Below are positions 16,958 to 27,400 of a stretch of 42,076 nucleotides of DNA, piece by piece. The notes below the pieces were generated by a model. It made no database searches. It worked only from the letters and a program-made list of their open reading frames with translations, and was not told where the DNA came from. The DNA is taken from assembly GCA_026400325.1 (NCBI GenBank), contig JAPLPF010000162.1:5608-47683 (forward strand), read 5' to 3'. The position numbers and the translations under genes are program-made. This stretch comes from Rhodobacterales bacterium (GTDB taxonomy: Bacteria > Pseudomonadota > Alphaproteobacteria > Rhodobacterales > Rhodobacteraceae). Position 1 is the first letter of the stretch. Each line of letters begins with the position of its first letter.

Positions 16958-18654
16958 GTGACTGACATCTGGATCGTCTTTGCCATCATTGCCGCCATCG
17001 TCGTCCTGTTTGCCTGGGACAGGCTGCCGGTGATTGCGGTCTGCATCGGTGCGTCAATGGCGCTTTGGGCCAGCGGAATTCTGACGCTTCAGCAAAGCCT
17101 TGCAGGATTTGGTGATCCTGCGGTGATCTTCATCGCCGCGCTGTTTGTCGTTTCGGCAGGGCTGGAAGTCGCGGGCGTCACGGCCTGGGCCGGGCAGTTG
17201 CTGATCCGTCAGGCCGGCGAAAGCCGCACCCGGCTTATGGTGCTCATGATGGGGTTCGTCGGCGTCCTTGCAGCCCTGATCAGCGTGAACGGTGCGGTGG
17301 CGGCCCTGATCCCGGTTGTCGTCGTCATGGCGATCAGACTGGGGCGGGCACCGTCGCAGATGCTGATGCCTCTGGTGTTCGGTGCGCATGCCGGATCGTT
17401 GCTTTTGCTGACCGGAAGCCCGGTCAACGTGCTGGTCGTCGAAGCGTCCGAAAACGCGGGGGCCGGGGGGTTCGGCTTCTCTTGCCAACCCGCACCAGCA
17501 AGTCGCTGCCCCCGGACCTGAGCAAGCATGCGCTTACGCTGGTCGAACAATACCGGCTGTCCAGTGATGTGCATCAGTTTCGCGTGCGCGAAGGGTCGTC
17601 GCTGATTGGCAGGGCACGCGCCACCATGGGACAGACCGACCGAGGCGCGCTGACCTTCGTCACCATCGAGGATGGCAAGGGCAACCCTATCCGCACCGGC
17701 GAAGTCAAGGAGGGCGACGTTCTGCTGATCCGCGGCCCGGCCGATCAGGCGGCCGATCTTGCCGGTGAGCTTGGCCTGTCCTTCCGCGACAACCCGCCCG
17801 AGGGCGGCATCACGGATCAGTTGTTCAATCGCGATTCCGGTCTTGCCGAAGTGCTGATCCCGCCGCGGTCGCCGTTGATCGGGCAAACCTTCTTTCCCGG
17901 CATGGTCACCGAAAGCGGCGATCTTATCGTGCGCACCCCGCTGGCGGCGGGCGACACGCTCTTGTTGCAAGGCACCTGGAGCGCGCTGGACCAGCGGCTT
18001 GATCAGGCCGAAGTGCTGGTGGTCAATTCGCCCGATCTGGTGCGCCGGCAAGCCGTGCCCATGGGGTCCGGCGCAAAGACAGTGCTTGTCGCACTTGCCA
18101 TCATGGTCGGGCTGCTGGCCACGGGGCTTGTGCCGCCCGCGGTTGCCGGTCTGATCGCTGCCGGGATCATCCTGATTTCCGGGGTTCTCAGCACCGAACA
18201 GGTCTATCGCTCGATCGGCTGGACGACGGTGATCCTGGTGGCAGCCTTGACGCCCCTTTCCACCGCAATGCAGGTCACCGGGGCTGCCCAGCTTCTGGCG
18301 GACGGGCTTGTGAACGTCGTCGGTGATGCCGGCCCCTACGCCCTTCTGGCGGGGTTGTTCGTGCTGGCGGCGATCATGGGGCAGGTGATTTCCAACACGG
18401 CAACCTCGCTTATCATCATCCCGATCGCGGTCGTGGCGGCCAAGCAGATGGGCATCTCGGTGCAGCCGGTGTTGATGTGCGTCTGCATCGCCTGTGCCGG
18501 GGCATTCCTGACGCCGGTGGCAACCCCGACCAACCTGATGGTGATGGAGCCCGGGGCCTACAAGTTCACCGATTACTGGAAGCTGGGCCTGCCAATGCTG
18601 ATCTGGTTCTTCATCATCGCCGTGTTCCTGGTGCCGATGATCTGGAGCTTCTGA
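16958..18654 (+). pseudogene. SLC13-family anion transporter with TrkA-C domains, interrupted by deletion/frameshift
   Basis: The GTG at 16958 (AGGGGG seven bases upstream) opens a frame like the intact neighbour at 18680: membrane segments, GFGDPAVIFIAALFVVSAGL and SVNGAVAALIPVV. At about 17480 this frame derails after GGFGF and soon stops at 17521. The homology resumes at once in another frame as LLPTRTSKSLPPDLSKHALT and goes on to the end at 18654, with two RCK_C-type domains and the second transporter half (SNTATSLIIIP). Against the neighbour about 24 residues (one membrane helix, roughly 73 bases) are missing. If real, the gene is dead or yields two fragments; if an assembly fault, it is an intact SLC13 permease for sulphate, a dicarboxylate or a similar anion. 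Confidence 0.8.
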
Positions 18655-18679
18655 TGCCCCCCACCCTGCGGCACGGCGG

Positions 18680-20476
18680 ATGAGCGACATCAGCCTGCTT
18701 TTCGTGATCGTGGCCGTCACGATCGCGCTTTTCATCTGGAACAGGCTGCCCCTCGTCGTCGTGGCGATGGGCAGCGCGCTGGCTCTGTACTTCGCGGGGA
18801 TCCTGACGCTGAACCAGGCCCTTGCCGGATTCGGCGACCCGGTGGTAATGTTCGTTGCCTCGCTTTTCATCGTGACGGCAGGGCTGGAGGCAACCGGCAT
18901 CACCGCCTGGGTCGGTCTGCAGTTCGAGCGTATCGTCGCAGGCAAGCCAGACCGTTTGCTGCTTGCCGGCATGACCGCCGTCGCGCTGCTATGCTCGCTT
19001 GTGAACGCGAGTGGCGCAGTCGGTGCGCTGATGCCGGTCGTGATGTTGCTGGTGGTCCGGCTTGGGCTGCAACCTGCCAGCTTCCTCATGCCGATGGCCT
19101 TTGCGTCCAGTGCGGGGGCGCATCTGGCGCTGACCGGTGCCCCGAAGAACGTGCTGATCTCGGATGCCGTCGGTGCCTACGGGGGGCGCGAGCTCAACTT
19201 CTTCGAGTTCGCACTGGCAGGGGTCCCGATGCTTTTGGGCACCATCCTGATCGTTCGGCTGCTTGGGCCGCGTCTGATTCCAAAGCGTGCCGCACCAAGC
19301 CTGCCGCAAGACCTCAGCCGCCATGCCAAGACCCTGGTCGAACAGTACCGGATGGCGCAGGATGTCTTCGTGCTGTCGCTGCACCGCGCCTCGCCGCTGG
19401 TCGGCATGCCGGTGGGAGGACTGTCGCTGCCCGAGAACCTTCGACTGGTGATGGTCAGCGACCCCGAGGGCACGCCCCGCCTGCATGGCCCCATGCTGGC
19501 CGGGGATCGGGTGGTGCTGCGTGGCGCGCAAGAGGCCGCCGGTCAGTTTGCGACCGCAAATGCGCTGAAGGTTCGCGCGATCTCGGGCGAAGAGGCAGAG
19601 GGCAAGCTGATCAACCGCATGGCGGGCGTGGCCGAGGCGGTGATCCCCCAACGCTCGACCCTGATCGGGACGCAGGTCTTTCCCGGCATGGTCACGCAGG
19701 CCGGTGACCTTGTCATCCTGGCCATTCAGCGTCAGGGCGATGATCTGGTCGGAAATGTTGCCCTTGAGGCGGGCGACCAGCTTCTGATCCAGGGCACATG
19801 GTCCGCGCTGCGGCGGCATGAAAAGCAGGACGGCGTGCTTATCGTTGACCGTCCCGACATGGTCCGCCGTCAACTGGTGCCGCTGGGGGCAGGGGCAAGA
19901 ACCATGCTGGTGATCGTCCTGGTCATGGTCGCGGCCATCGCCTCGGGCGTGCTGGCACCCGCTGTCGCGACGGTGCTGGCCGCCGGGGCGATCCTTGTGC
20001 TGGGCAAGCTGACCGTGGACGAAGCGTTCCGATCGGTGAACTGGACGACGGTGGTGCTGATCGCGGCCATGTTCCCGCTGTCAACGGCCCTTGTCCAGAC
20101 GGGCGCGGCGCAACTGATTGCTGACACTGTGGTGGACGCTGTGGGGGCAGGTTCCCCTCGCCTGCTTCTGTCGCTGATCTTTCTGCTGGCGGCGGGCATG
20201 GGGGCCGTCCTGTCCAACACCGCCACCACGATGATCCTGCTGCCGATCACCGTGTCGGCCGCTTCGTCTTTTGGTGTGTCGCCCGTGCCCGTGCTGATGG
20301 CGCTGAGCGTGGCGACCTCGGCCTCGTTCCTGACCCCGGTTTCGACAACATCGAACACGATGGTGATGGGACCCGCCGGTTACCGTTTTGGCGACTACTG
20401 GCCCCTTGGCCTGCCGCTGACCGCGTTCTACTTTGTGGTGGCGGTCGGTCTGGTGCCGATGATCTGGCCTTTCTGA
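18680..20476 (+). CDS. SLC13-family anion transporter with TrkA-C domains
   Basis: 598 residues. The N-terminal half of the transporter (about 1-200, with LTLNQALAGFGDPVVMFVAS and SGAVGALMPVVMLL) is followed by two RCK_C/TrkA-C cytoplasmic domains (about 205-375) and the C-terminal half (about 385-598, with VLSNTATTMILLPITVSAAS, the S-N-T-A signature of divalent-anion:sodium symporters). The family includes sulphate, dicarboxylate and taurine-type carriers; the substrate is unknown. It lies 25 bases after the broken paralogue, an evident tandem duplication with similar domain order and shared motifs throughout. No strong ribosome binding site precedes ATG 18680, which suggests coupling to the upstream gene. 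Confidence 0.88.
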   Translation: MSDISLLFVIVAVTIALFIWNRLPLVVVAMGSALALYFAGILTLNQALAGFGDPVVMFVASLFIVTAGLEATGITAWVGLQFERIVAGKPDRLLLAGMTAVALLCSLVNASGAVGALMPVVMLLVVRLGLQPASFLMPMAFASSAGAHLALTGAPKNVLISDAVGAYGGRELNFFEFALAGVPMLLGTILIVRLLGPRLIPKRAAPSLPQDLSRHAKTLVEQYRMAQDVFVLSLHRASPLVGMPVGGLSLPENLRLVMVSDPEGTPRLHGPMLAGDRVVLRGAQEAAGQFATANALKVRAISGEEAEGKLINRMAGVAEAVIPQRSTLIGTQVFPGMVTQAGDLVILAIQRQGDDLVGNVALEAGDQLLIQGTWSALRRHEKQDGVLIVDRPDMVRRQLVPLGAGARTMLVIVLVMVAAIASGVLAPAVATVLAAGAILVLGKLTVDEAFRSVNWTTVVLIAAMFPLSTALVQTGAAQLIADTVVDAVGAGSPRLLLSLIFLLAAGMGAVLSNTATTMILLPITVSAASSFGVSPVPVLMALSVATSASFLTPVSTTSNTMVMGPAGYRFGDYWPLGLPLTAFYFVVAVGLVPMIWPF

Positions 20477-20551
20477 TGACTTTCACAAAGGCGGATATAG
20501 TTTGATGCTAAGACATCGAATCTGCCAAATGCCCCCGGAGGAGACCGAAAC

Positions 20552-21902
20552 ATGAGTGATCTCGACAAAGTCCTGGCCCAGATCGACGCCGACATCGACA
20601 ACGCCGTTGCGCGCCTGTTCGAAACGATCCGGCTGAAGTCGATCTCGACCGATCCGGCCTATGCCGGCGAAACGCGCGCCTGCGCTGAATGGCATGCAAA
20701 CGACCTGACCTCGATCGGGTTTGACGCCTCGGTGCGCGACACCGCAGGGCACCCGATGGTGGTGGGCCATGACCGTGCGGCGACGGGCACGTCGGTGCTG
20801 TTCTACGGACATTACGACGTGCAGCCGGTTGACCCGCTGGAGCTGTGGGAAAAGGACCCCTTCGATCCGGTTGTCCAGACGCGGGCAGACGGGTCAAAGT
20901 TCATCGTCGCGCGTGGGGCGGCTGACGACAAGGGCCAGCTCATGACCTTTGTCGAGGCCTGCCGCGCCTGGAAGACGGTGACGGGCAAGCTGCCGAGAAG
21001 AGGAATCCGGGGGTGCGAACCTGCCGCCCTTCCTTGACGCCAACAAGGCGGAACTCATGGCCGATGCGGCCCTGATCTGTGACACCAACATGTGGGACAA
21101 GGACACGCCCGCAATCACCACCTCGCTGCGCGGGTTGTGCGGCGAAGAAATCATCATCCACGCCTCGGACCGCGACCTGCATTCCGGCTTCTATGGCTCG
21201 GCCGCTGCCAACCCGAACCATGTGCTGGCCCGGATCATCGCCGACCTGCGCGATGCGGAGGGCAGGATCACCATTCCCGGCTTCTACGACGGCGTGCCCG
21301 AACCTTCGCAGGCGCTGCTGGACGGCTGGGGTAAGCTGGGCTTTACCACCGAAGCCTTCCTTGGCGAGATCGGCCTGTCGGTTCCGGCGGGCGAAAAGGG
21401 TCGCTCGACACTGGAAATGGTCTGGTCGCGCCCGACCTGCGAAGTCAACGGCATGGGTGGCGGCTATCAGGGCGCCGGGTTCAAGACCGTGATCCCGGCA
21501 ATGGCCTCGGCCAAGATCTCGTTCCGGCTGGTGTTTGATCAGGACCCCCACAAGGTGCGCGCCGCGTTCCGCGACTTCGTGAAGGCGCGCGTCCCGGCTG
21601 ACTGCCGGGTGGAGTTCCTGGAACATGGCTCGGGTCGTGCGGTTGCCTTCGACACCTCGGCGCCCGTGTTCCAGAAAACGCAAGCGGCCCTGACCGACGA
21701 ATGGGGCAAAGAGGCGGCCTTCATCGGCGGGGGCGGGTCGATCCCGGTCACCACGATGATCAAGGAGCGGATGGGGATGGATGTCGTGATGGCCGGTTTC
21801 GGCCTGAGCGACGACCGCATCCACAGCCCGAACGAAAAGTATGAGCTCAAAAGCTTTCACAAGGGCATCCGGTCCTGGGCGCGAGTCCTCGCAGCGCTGT
21901 AG
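20552..21902 (+). pseudogene. M20-family metallopeptidase (dipeptidase-like), interrupted by deletion/frameshift
   Basis: The ATG at 20552 has GGAGGAG upstream. The first frame (to 21037) shows the zinc-binding GHYDVQP and GAADDKGQL of M20 dipeptidases. After KLP at 20995 it derails. The homology restarts in another frame at 20997 with EEESGGANLPPFLDANKAEL and continues through DLHSGFYGS, the dimerisation domain and the last zinc ligand in IHSPNEKYEL to the stop at 21902. The piece normally lying between (a strand ending E-G-E just before EES, about two dozen bases) is missing, at the catalytic glutamate pair. Such enzymes release amino acids from dipeptides or N-acyl amino acids in the cytoplasm. 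A strong stem-loop follows. Real decay or assembly fault cannot be separated here. Confidence 0.85.
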
Positions 21903-21910
21903 GCCGGGTT

Positions 21911-21943
21911 CGCGACCGGCACTCTGATCGAGTGCCGGTCGCG
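21911..21943 (+). terminator. Strong stem-loop after the M20 gene
   Basis: A perfect 14-base inverted repeat, CGCGACCGGCACTC and its complement, around a 5-base loop (21925-21929), eight bases after the peptidase stop. There is no T-run after it, so it may be a processing or weak intrinsic terminator. It separates the SLC13/M20 group from the lipoprotein gene. Confidence 0.65.
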
Positions 21944-22030
21944 GCCTGTTGCGCGGGTGGGCTTCTCAGCGCAGGCAGAGACAGGTAGTGTTGCAATGCA
22001 GCTTTACCTGCTTCGCTCGGGGGTTTGGAC

Positions 22031-23191
22031 GTGTCATTCCATGGCCGCAATCAAGGTGGCAGCGCGTTCAGCCGCTTGATCAGTGGCCCTTGCTTTCTTG
22101 CGCTTGCGATCTGCGTTCTGCTGACGGGCTGCGCGCCGCGCGGCACGATCAAGCTTGATCCCGAGGCGGCGGGGACGGGCAGCAAGGTTGAAATCCTTGT
22201 CGCCACAACGCGTGGGGCATCGCAAACCGAGACATTTGCCGCGCGTGCCCGGTCTGACACCGTGCGCTGGGGCGTGCTTGAAGTGTCGGTGCCTCCGGAT
22301 CGCACTCCGGGAACAGTCACCTTCCCCCGCGCAGGACAGGCCGATCCGAAAACGGATTTCCTGACCACCTCTGCCAAGCAGATCGCAGACGAACAGGCGT
22401 TTCTGAGCGCGCTGAACGCCCGACTGGCCAAGCGTCGGCCCGGCGACCGTGAGGTGACCCTGTTTGTCCACGGGTTCAACACCAACTTTGCCGAGGGTGT
22501 CTATCGGCAGGCCCAGATGGCGCATGATTTCAAATCGCCCGGTGTGTCGGTCTCGTATTCCTGGCCATCGGCGGCGAATGTCTTTGCCTATGGCTTCGAC
22601 CTCGAAAGCGCCCTTTTCGCACGCGATGGGCTGGAACGGGTCTTGCGGCTGCTGGCGCGCAGCAATGCCGAGGGTGTGGTCGTGGTCGGACACTCCATGG
22701 GCACGGTTGTGGTTCTTGAAACCTTGCGGCAGATCGCCATCCGCGGCTCGGACACAGTGCTGGGCCACATTCGTGCCGTGCTGCTTATTGCCCCCGACCT
22801 TGACCCGGAACTGTTCCGTCAGGAGGTTCTGGCCCTCGCTCCGCAAGACCTGCCGATCTATGTCACCGTCTCGGGGCGGGACCGCGCGCTGCGGGTGTCC
22901 GGCCTTCTGCGCGGCCAGTCGGAGCGTCTGGGGTCCATCGCAGATACCAGCAGCGTGGCGGCCCTTCCCGGCGTGGTGGTGATTGACCTCAGTGACGTTC
23001 AAGGTGCGGATGATCCGCTCAATCATTTTGCCGTGGCAACCTCACCCGCGATGATTGCCTACATCCAGGGGCTTGACCGCGTCGGGGTGACAATGTTGCG
23101 CGATGCAGAGCGGACAACAAGTGTTTTCGAGGCGTCCGTCGAGGCCGCGGCGGGGGTCGCGGTGGTGACGCTGCGCCCGATCGCCGATTAG
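22031..23191 (+). CDS. Lipoprotein alpha/beta hydrolase (DUF900 family)
   Basis: 386 residues. A short basic N-terminus, a hydrophobic stretch and the lipobox LLTGC (C34) mark it as a lipoprotein. The body is an alpha/beta hydrolase of the DUF900 type: LFVHGFNTNFAEGVYRQAQM, SYSWPSAANVFAYGFDLESA, the nucleophile elbow GHSMG, an acid in LIAPDLD and the histidine in LNHFAVATS. It probably acts as an esterase or lipase-like enzyme at the membrane; the substrate is unknown. GTG 22031 is preferred over TTG 22025 because GGGGG (22019-22023) then sits seven bases away. It follows the strong stem-loop and so is likely its own transcript, and it converges on the MFS gene with a 22-base gap. Confidence 0.85.
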   Translation: MSFHGRNQGGSAFSRLISGPCFLALAICVLLTGCAPRGTIKLDPEAAGTGSKVEILVATTRGASQTETFAARARSDTVRWGVLEVSVPPDRTPGTVTFPRAGQADPKTDFLTTSAKQIADEQAFLSALNARLAKRRPGDREVTLFVHGFNTNFAEGVYRQAQMAHDFKSPGVSVSYSWPSAANVFAYGFDLESALFARDGLERVLRLLARSNAEGVVVVGHSMGTVVVLETLRQIAIRGSDTVLGHIRAVLLIAPDLDPELFRQEVLALAPQDLPIYVTVSGRDRALRVSGLLRGQSERLGSIADTSSVAALPGVVVIDLSDVQGADDPLNHFAVATSPAMIAYIQGLDRVGVTMLRDAERTTSVFEASVEAAAGVAVVTLRPIAD

Positions 23192-23213
23192 CGTTCCGGC
23201 CTGGATTGTCGGT

Positions 23214-24464
23214 TTAGCTGGCAGGACCCGGATTGCGCGATACCGGCCAAAGCCGTGCTGCGGCCAGCGTGGACGCCAGCGCAATCGCGCCAAGGATGGC
23301 AAAGGCCCAGACCATTCCGGCCGTCGCATCAAGCCAGCCCGCAGCCGAATAGGCCACCAGAAGGCTGGCACTGGTCAGTGAAAGCTGTGCGGCAAAGAGA
23401 TATTGAAGGTCGCTTGGTGGCGCGATGCGACGGATCAGAAAGGTCGCAGGCGTAAGGGCAAGTGCCGACCCAAAACCGATGACAAACCAGGTGACAAGCA
23501 AGCCATACTGCGTGGACAAGAGCGTCCCTGCGAAAAGGCCCAGCGTCAGCAGGACCGCCCCGCCAAGCATCACGGCACGTTCGGAAAACAACCGCAGGGC
23601 AGGGGTTATCGCAACGGCCCCAAGGATCGAGCCAAGGCCGAAGACGGCAAAGGCGATCAGGCTGGCCCTGCGGTCCAGACCGAATTCGCCCTGCACGATC
23701 ACCACCGTGTTCACCATCACCATGGCGGTGGCGCAGGCGACGGCAATGTCCAGCGCGATCAGCCCGCGCAGGTCGGGTATGGCCATGAACAGGCGCGGGC
23801 CGCGCAGAAATCCGGTCACGACCCGCTCGGGGCGTCGGGTCTTTAGCGCGGGTATATGCATCCTGCTGATCAGCCAGGCGGACAACAGGAAAGCCACCGC
23901 CGTCACCATGAAGACCCCGCGTGAGGCGAAGACCAGCAGCAGCCCTGCGGCAAGCATCGGGCTGATTGACGATTCAAGCTCGCTCGCGATCCGCGACCGG
24001 GCCAGCGACTGGGTATAGTCCTTCTGGTTTGCAAGCAGGTAGGGCACAACGGTCTGGTAAGCCAGCGTGAAGACGGCCGAGGCCAGCGCGAAGACAAAGA
24101 CCAGGACAAACACCTGCCAGGTTTCAGAGACAAACGGCAAAAGCAGCAGGCTTCCCGCGCGCAACAGGTCCAGCGCGATCAGAAGCGGTTTGCTTGGCAC
24201 ATGCAGCAGGATCGCGCCGACAAAGGGTGCCGCGACGATGTAGGCCAGCATCTTGAGCGACAGGGCCGTGCCCAGAACCGCGCCGGATTCCTCTCCCGCC
24301 AGGTCGTAGGCCAGCAGTGCCAGCGCCACAGTCACGACACCCGTGGCCAGCAGCGCCAGGACATAGGCCACGAAAAGCCGGTAGTAGCTGGGTTTGTCGG
24401 CTACGCCTGTCCAGGGCAGCGGCGCGTCCGCTGGGGGTTGTGCCGAGTCACTGTCATGCGTCAT
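23214..24464 (-). CDS. MFS transporter
   Basis: 416 residues with about twelve hydrophobic segments and a hydrophilic N-terminal tail of about 25 residues. Its organisation (acidic-proline tail, YRLFVAYVLALLATGVVTVA, LAYQTVVPYLL) suits the MFS drug or small-molecule exporter group. The start ATG 24464 lies inside the end of the RND gene (11-base overlap, different frame), so translation is coupled and the protein is very likely part of the same efflux operon. The substrate is unknown. Confidence 0.85.
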   Translation of the reverse strand: MTHDSDSAQPPADAPLPWTGVADKPSYYRLFVAYVLALLATGVVTVALALLAYDLAGEESGAVLGTALSLKMLAYIVAAPFVGAILLHVPSKPLLIALDLLRAGSLLLLPFVSETWQVFVLVFVFALASAVFTLAYQTVVPYLLANQKDYTQSLARSRIASELESSISPMLAAGLLLVFASRGVFMVTAVAFLLSAWLISRMHIPALKTRRPERVVTGFLRGPRLFMAIPDLRGLIALDIAVACATAMVMVNTVVIVQGEFGLDRRASLIAFAVFGLGSILGAVAITPALRLFSERAVMLGGAVLLTLGLFAGTLLSTQYGLLVTWFVIGFGSALALTPATFLIRRIAPPSDLQYLFAAQLSLTSASLLVAYSAAGWLDATAGMVWAFAILGAIALASTLAAARLWPVSRNPGPAS

Positions 24465-27400
24465 TCGCCATCGGGTCCTGTTGCATCGCCGGGTTGCCGT
24501 CCGTCATGGCTGCATCGGGTCCGCCCGTATCCGGCCCGTCGCGGAACAGCGTGACATAAAGCACGGGCAGCACGATCAGCGTCAGCACCGTTGCGACCAG
24601 AAGCCCGCCCATGATCGCAAAGGCCATCGGCCCCCAGAACAGGGTGGGCGCAATCGGCAACAGGCCCAGCACGGTTGAAAGCGCCGTCAGCATCAAAGGT
24701 CGCAGCCGGTTCATCGCGGCCGAGACGGCCGCTTCGCGCACAGTCAGCCCGGCGGCCCGCTCATCCTTGATCTGCGTGATGAGGATGACCGAGTTCTTCG
24801 CAATCATTCCGATCAGCGCAAGGATGCCCAGAATGGCAACAAAGCCCAAAGGCCGGCCGAACAGCAACAGCGCGCCGACCACCCCGATCAACCCAAGCGG
24901 CAGCAACACCACGACGATCCCGACCGTGCGAAAGTTCTGCAACTGGATCATCAGCAATGTCAGCATCAGGAACGCCATCAGGGGCAGGACTGCAAACACC
25001 GAGGCCTGACTGTCTGCCGAGGTTTCGGCCGTGCCACCCAAGGCAATCTCATAGCCAAAGGGCAGCGTCGCATTCAGGGCGGCGATGTCCTTGTCAAGCG
25101 AGGCCACTACCGTTTCGGGCAAAAGCCCCGGTGCGACATCGGCAAGCACTGTCAACGTCGGCACCCGGTCGCGGCGCCAGATCAAGGGCTGCTCTTGCGT
25201 ATAGCTGAACGTCGCGAACGAGCTGAGCGCCACCGTCCGACCACCGGGCACCGGCACCTGCAGCGTGGATAGGCCATCCAGTGATACCCGATCCTGCGCT
25301 TCGGCGCGGGCGATCACGTTGACAAGGTAGATGTCATCGCGCAGCTGAGTGACCGTCGTTCCCGAGATCGCGGTGTTCAGCACATTGGCAAGCTGGGCGC
25401 TGGTCAGTCCCAGCCGCCGCGCCTGATCCTGATTGATATCGATCTTCAACTGGCGTGCAGGCTCGATCCAGTCGAAGTGCACCCGACGGGCACCCGGGTC
25501 TGACGCAACCACCTCGGCCAGACGCGCGGCCTGGCTGCGCAGAACCTCGATGTCGGGCCCGCTGAGGCGGTATTGCAGCGGCCATCCGACCGGCGGCCCC
25601 AATTCAAGCGGGCTGACGCGCACCACGGCCTCGGGGAAGTTCTCGACCAGGAAGGCGTCAAGCGAGGCTTGCAACCGGATCCGTGCCTCGATGTCCTTGG
25701 CCATCACGACGATCTGGCTGTGATGGTCGCTTGGCGGCAGGATATCCAGCGGCAGATAGAAACGGATGACGTTGCGGCCAATGTAGCTGGTCCAGAAGTC
25801 AACGTCGTCGCTGTCCTTCAGCCAGGCCTCGACGCGGGAAACGGCGGCTTCGCTGGCAAAGATCGAGCTTGATCTTGGCAGCTGGAAATCGACGATCAAC
25901 TCGGTCCGGTCCGACGGCGGAAAGAACTGCCGGTTGATCAGCGGGGCAGCAAGCAGGGCCACCACGAACAGTGCGCCGGTGACCCCGATGGTCACCCAGC
26001 GCCAGCTGATCGCCACGTTCAGCACCCGGCCGAACAGCTTGAGGAAGCGCCCGGGTTCGTCCGAAATACCTGCCGCAGGTGCCTTCAGGATCATGCCGGC
26101 GACGACCGGGGTGAATACGACCGCCACCACCCAGGAAGCGCACAACGCAATCGCCACCACCTGGAACAGCGATATGGTGTATTCGCCGGTCGCACTTGCG
26201 GCAAAGCCGATCGGCACAAAGCCCGCAATGGTGATCAGGGTTCCCGTCAGCATGGGCGCTGCAAGTCGGCGGTAGGCATAGGCCGCCCCGGTCTGGACGC
26301 TTTCACCCACGGCAAGCCGCCGCATGATCGCATCGGTCGTGGTCATGGCGTCGTCCACCAGAAGGCCAAGCGCGATGATCAGCGCCCCAAGCGAGATGCG
26401 CTGCAGGTCGATGCCCGCGATCTCCATCGCAAGGAACGCAATGGCCATCGTGACGGGAATGGCAATGGCCACGACCGCGCCCGGCCGGAAGCCAAGCGAG
26501 ACAAAGCTGATGTCCAGAATGATCCCGATCGCCTGGTACAGCGATGACGTGAAATCCCCGATGGCCGCATCGACCACGGTCGGCTGGTTCGACACGAGGT
26601 GTGGCTCGATCCCGATCGGGAGATCGGCGATGATCCCGGCCATGGCGCGGTCAATCTCCGCACCAAGTTCAAGAATGTCGCCGCCCTCGCGCATCGAGAT
26701 GCCAAGGGCGATGCCGCGCTTGCCGTCGACGTGCAGCAGGGGCTGCGGCGGATCGACAAAGCCGCGCCGGACCGTCGCGATGTCACCAAGCCGGATCGCG
26801 CGGCCATCGGCGATCAGCGACACCTCAAGGATGTCATTCTCGGTCTCGAAAGCGCCCGATACCCGCAGGACCAGATTTTCCTGGCCCGAATTGATGACCC
26901 CCGAAGGCCGCACCTGGTTCTGCGCCGCGATGGCCTGAAAGACCTGGCCGTAGTCAAGGCCCATGGCGGCCACACGGTCGGCCTGGAATTCGATGAACAC
27001 GGCTTCATTCTGCACGCCGATGAACTCGATCTTGCCGATTCCGTCCACCTCGCTCAGCAGGCGGGTGCGCGCGAAATCGACATAGTCGCGCAGCTCTCGG
27101 TCCGAGAATCCGGCTGAGGTAAAGCCGTAGATGATGCCGAACACATCGCCGAAATCGTCATTGAAGAAGGGGCCAAGCGTTCCTTGCGGCAGGGTATGGC
27201 GAATGTCGCCGATGCTGTTGCGCACCTGTTGCCAGGCTGCGGGCACCCGCTCTGGCGGGAAGGACTCTTCCAGATCGACATAGATCGTCACGATCCCCGG
27301 CCGGGTGATCGAACGCACCGTATCAAGACCGGTTGTCTCTTCCAGCTTGCGCTCAAGCCGGTCGGTCAACTGGCGCTGCGTTTCCTCGATCGTGCCACCC

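Noticed and set aside
15622-17046. 474-codon minus-strand open frame
   Set aside because: Low-complexity, Gln/His/Arg-rich shadow opposite slyX, the AbrB gene and the SLC13 start.
17209-19089. 626-codon minus-strand open frame across the SLC13 genes
   Set aside because: Shadow of the plus-strand transporters; composition is typical of antisense frames.
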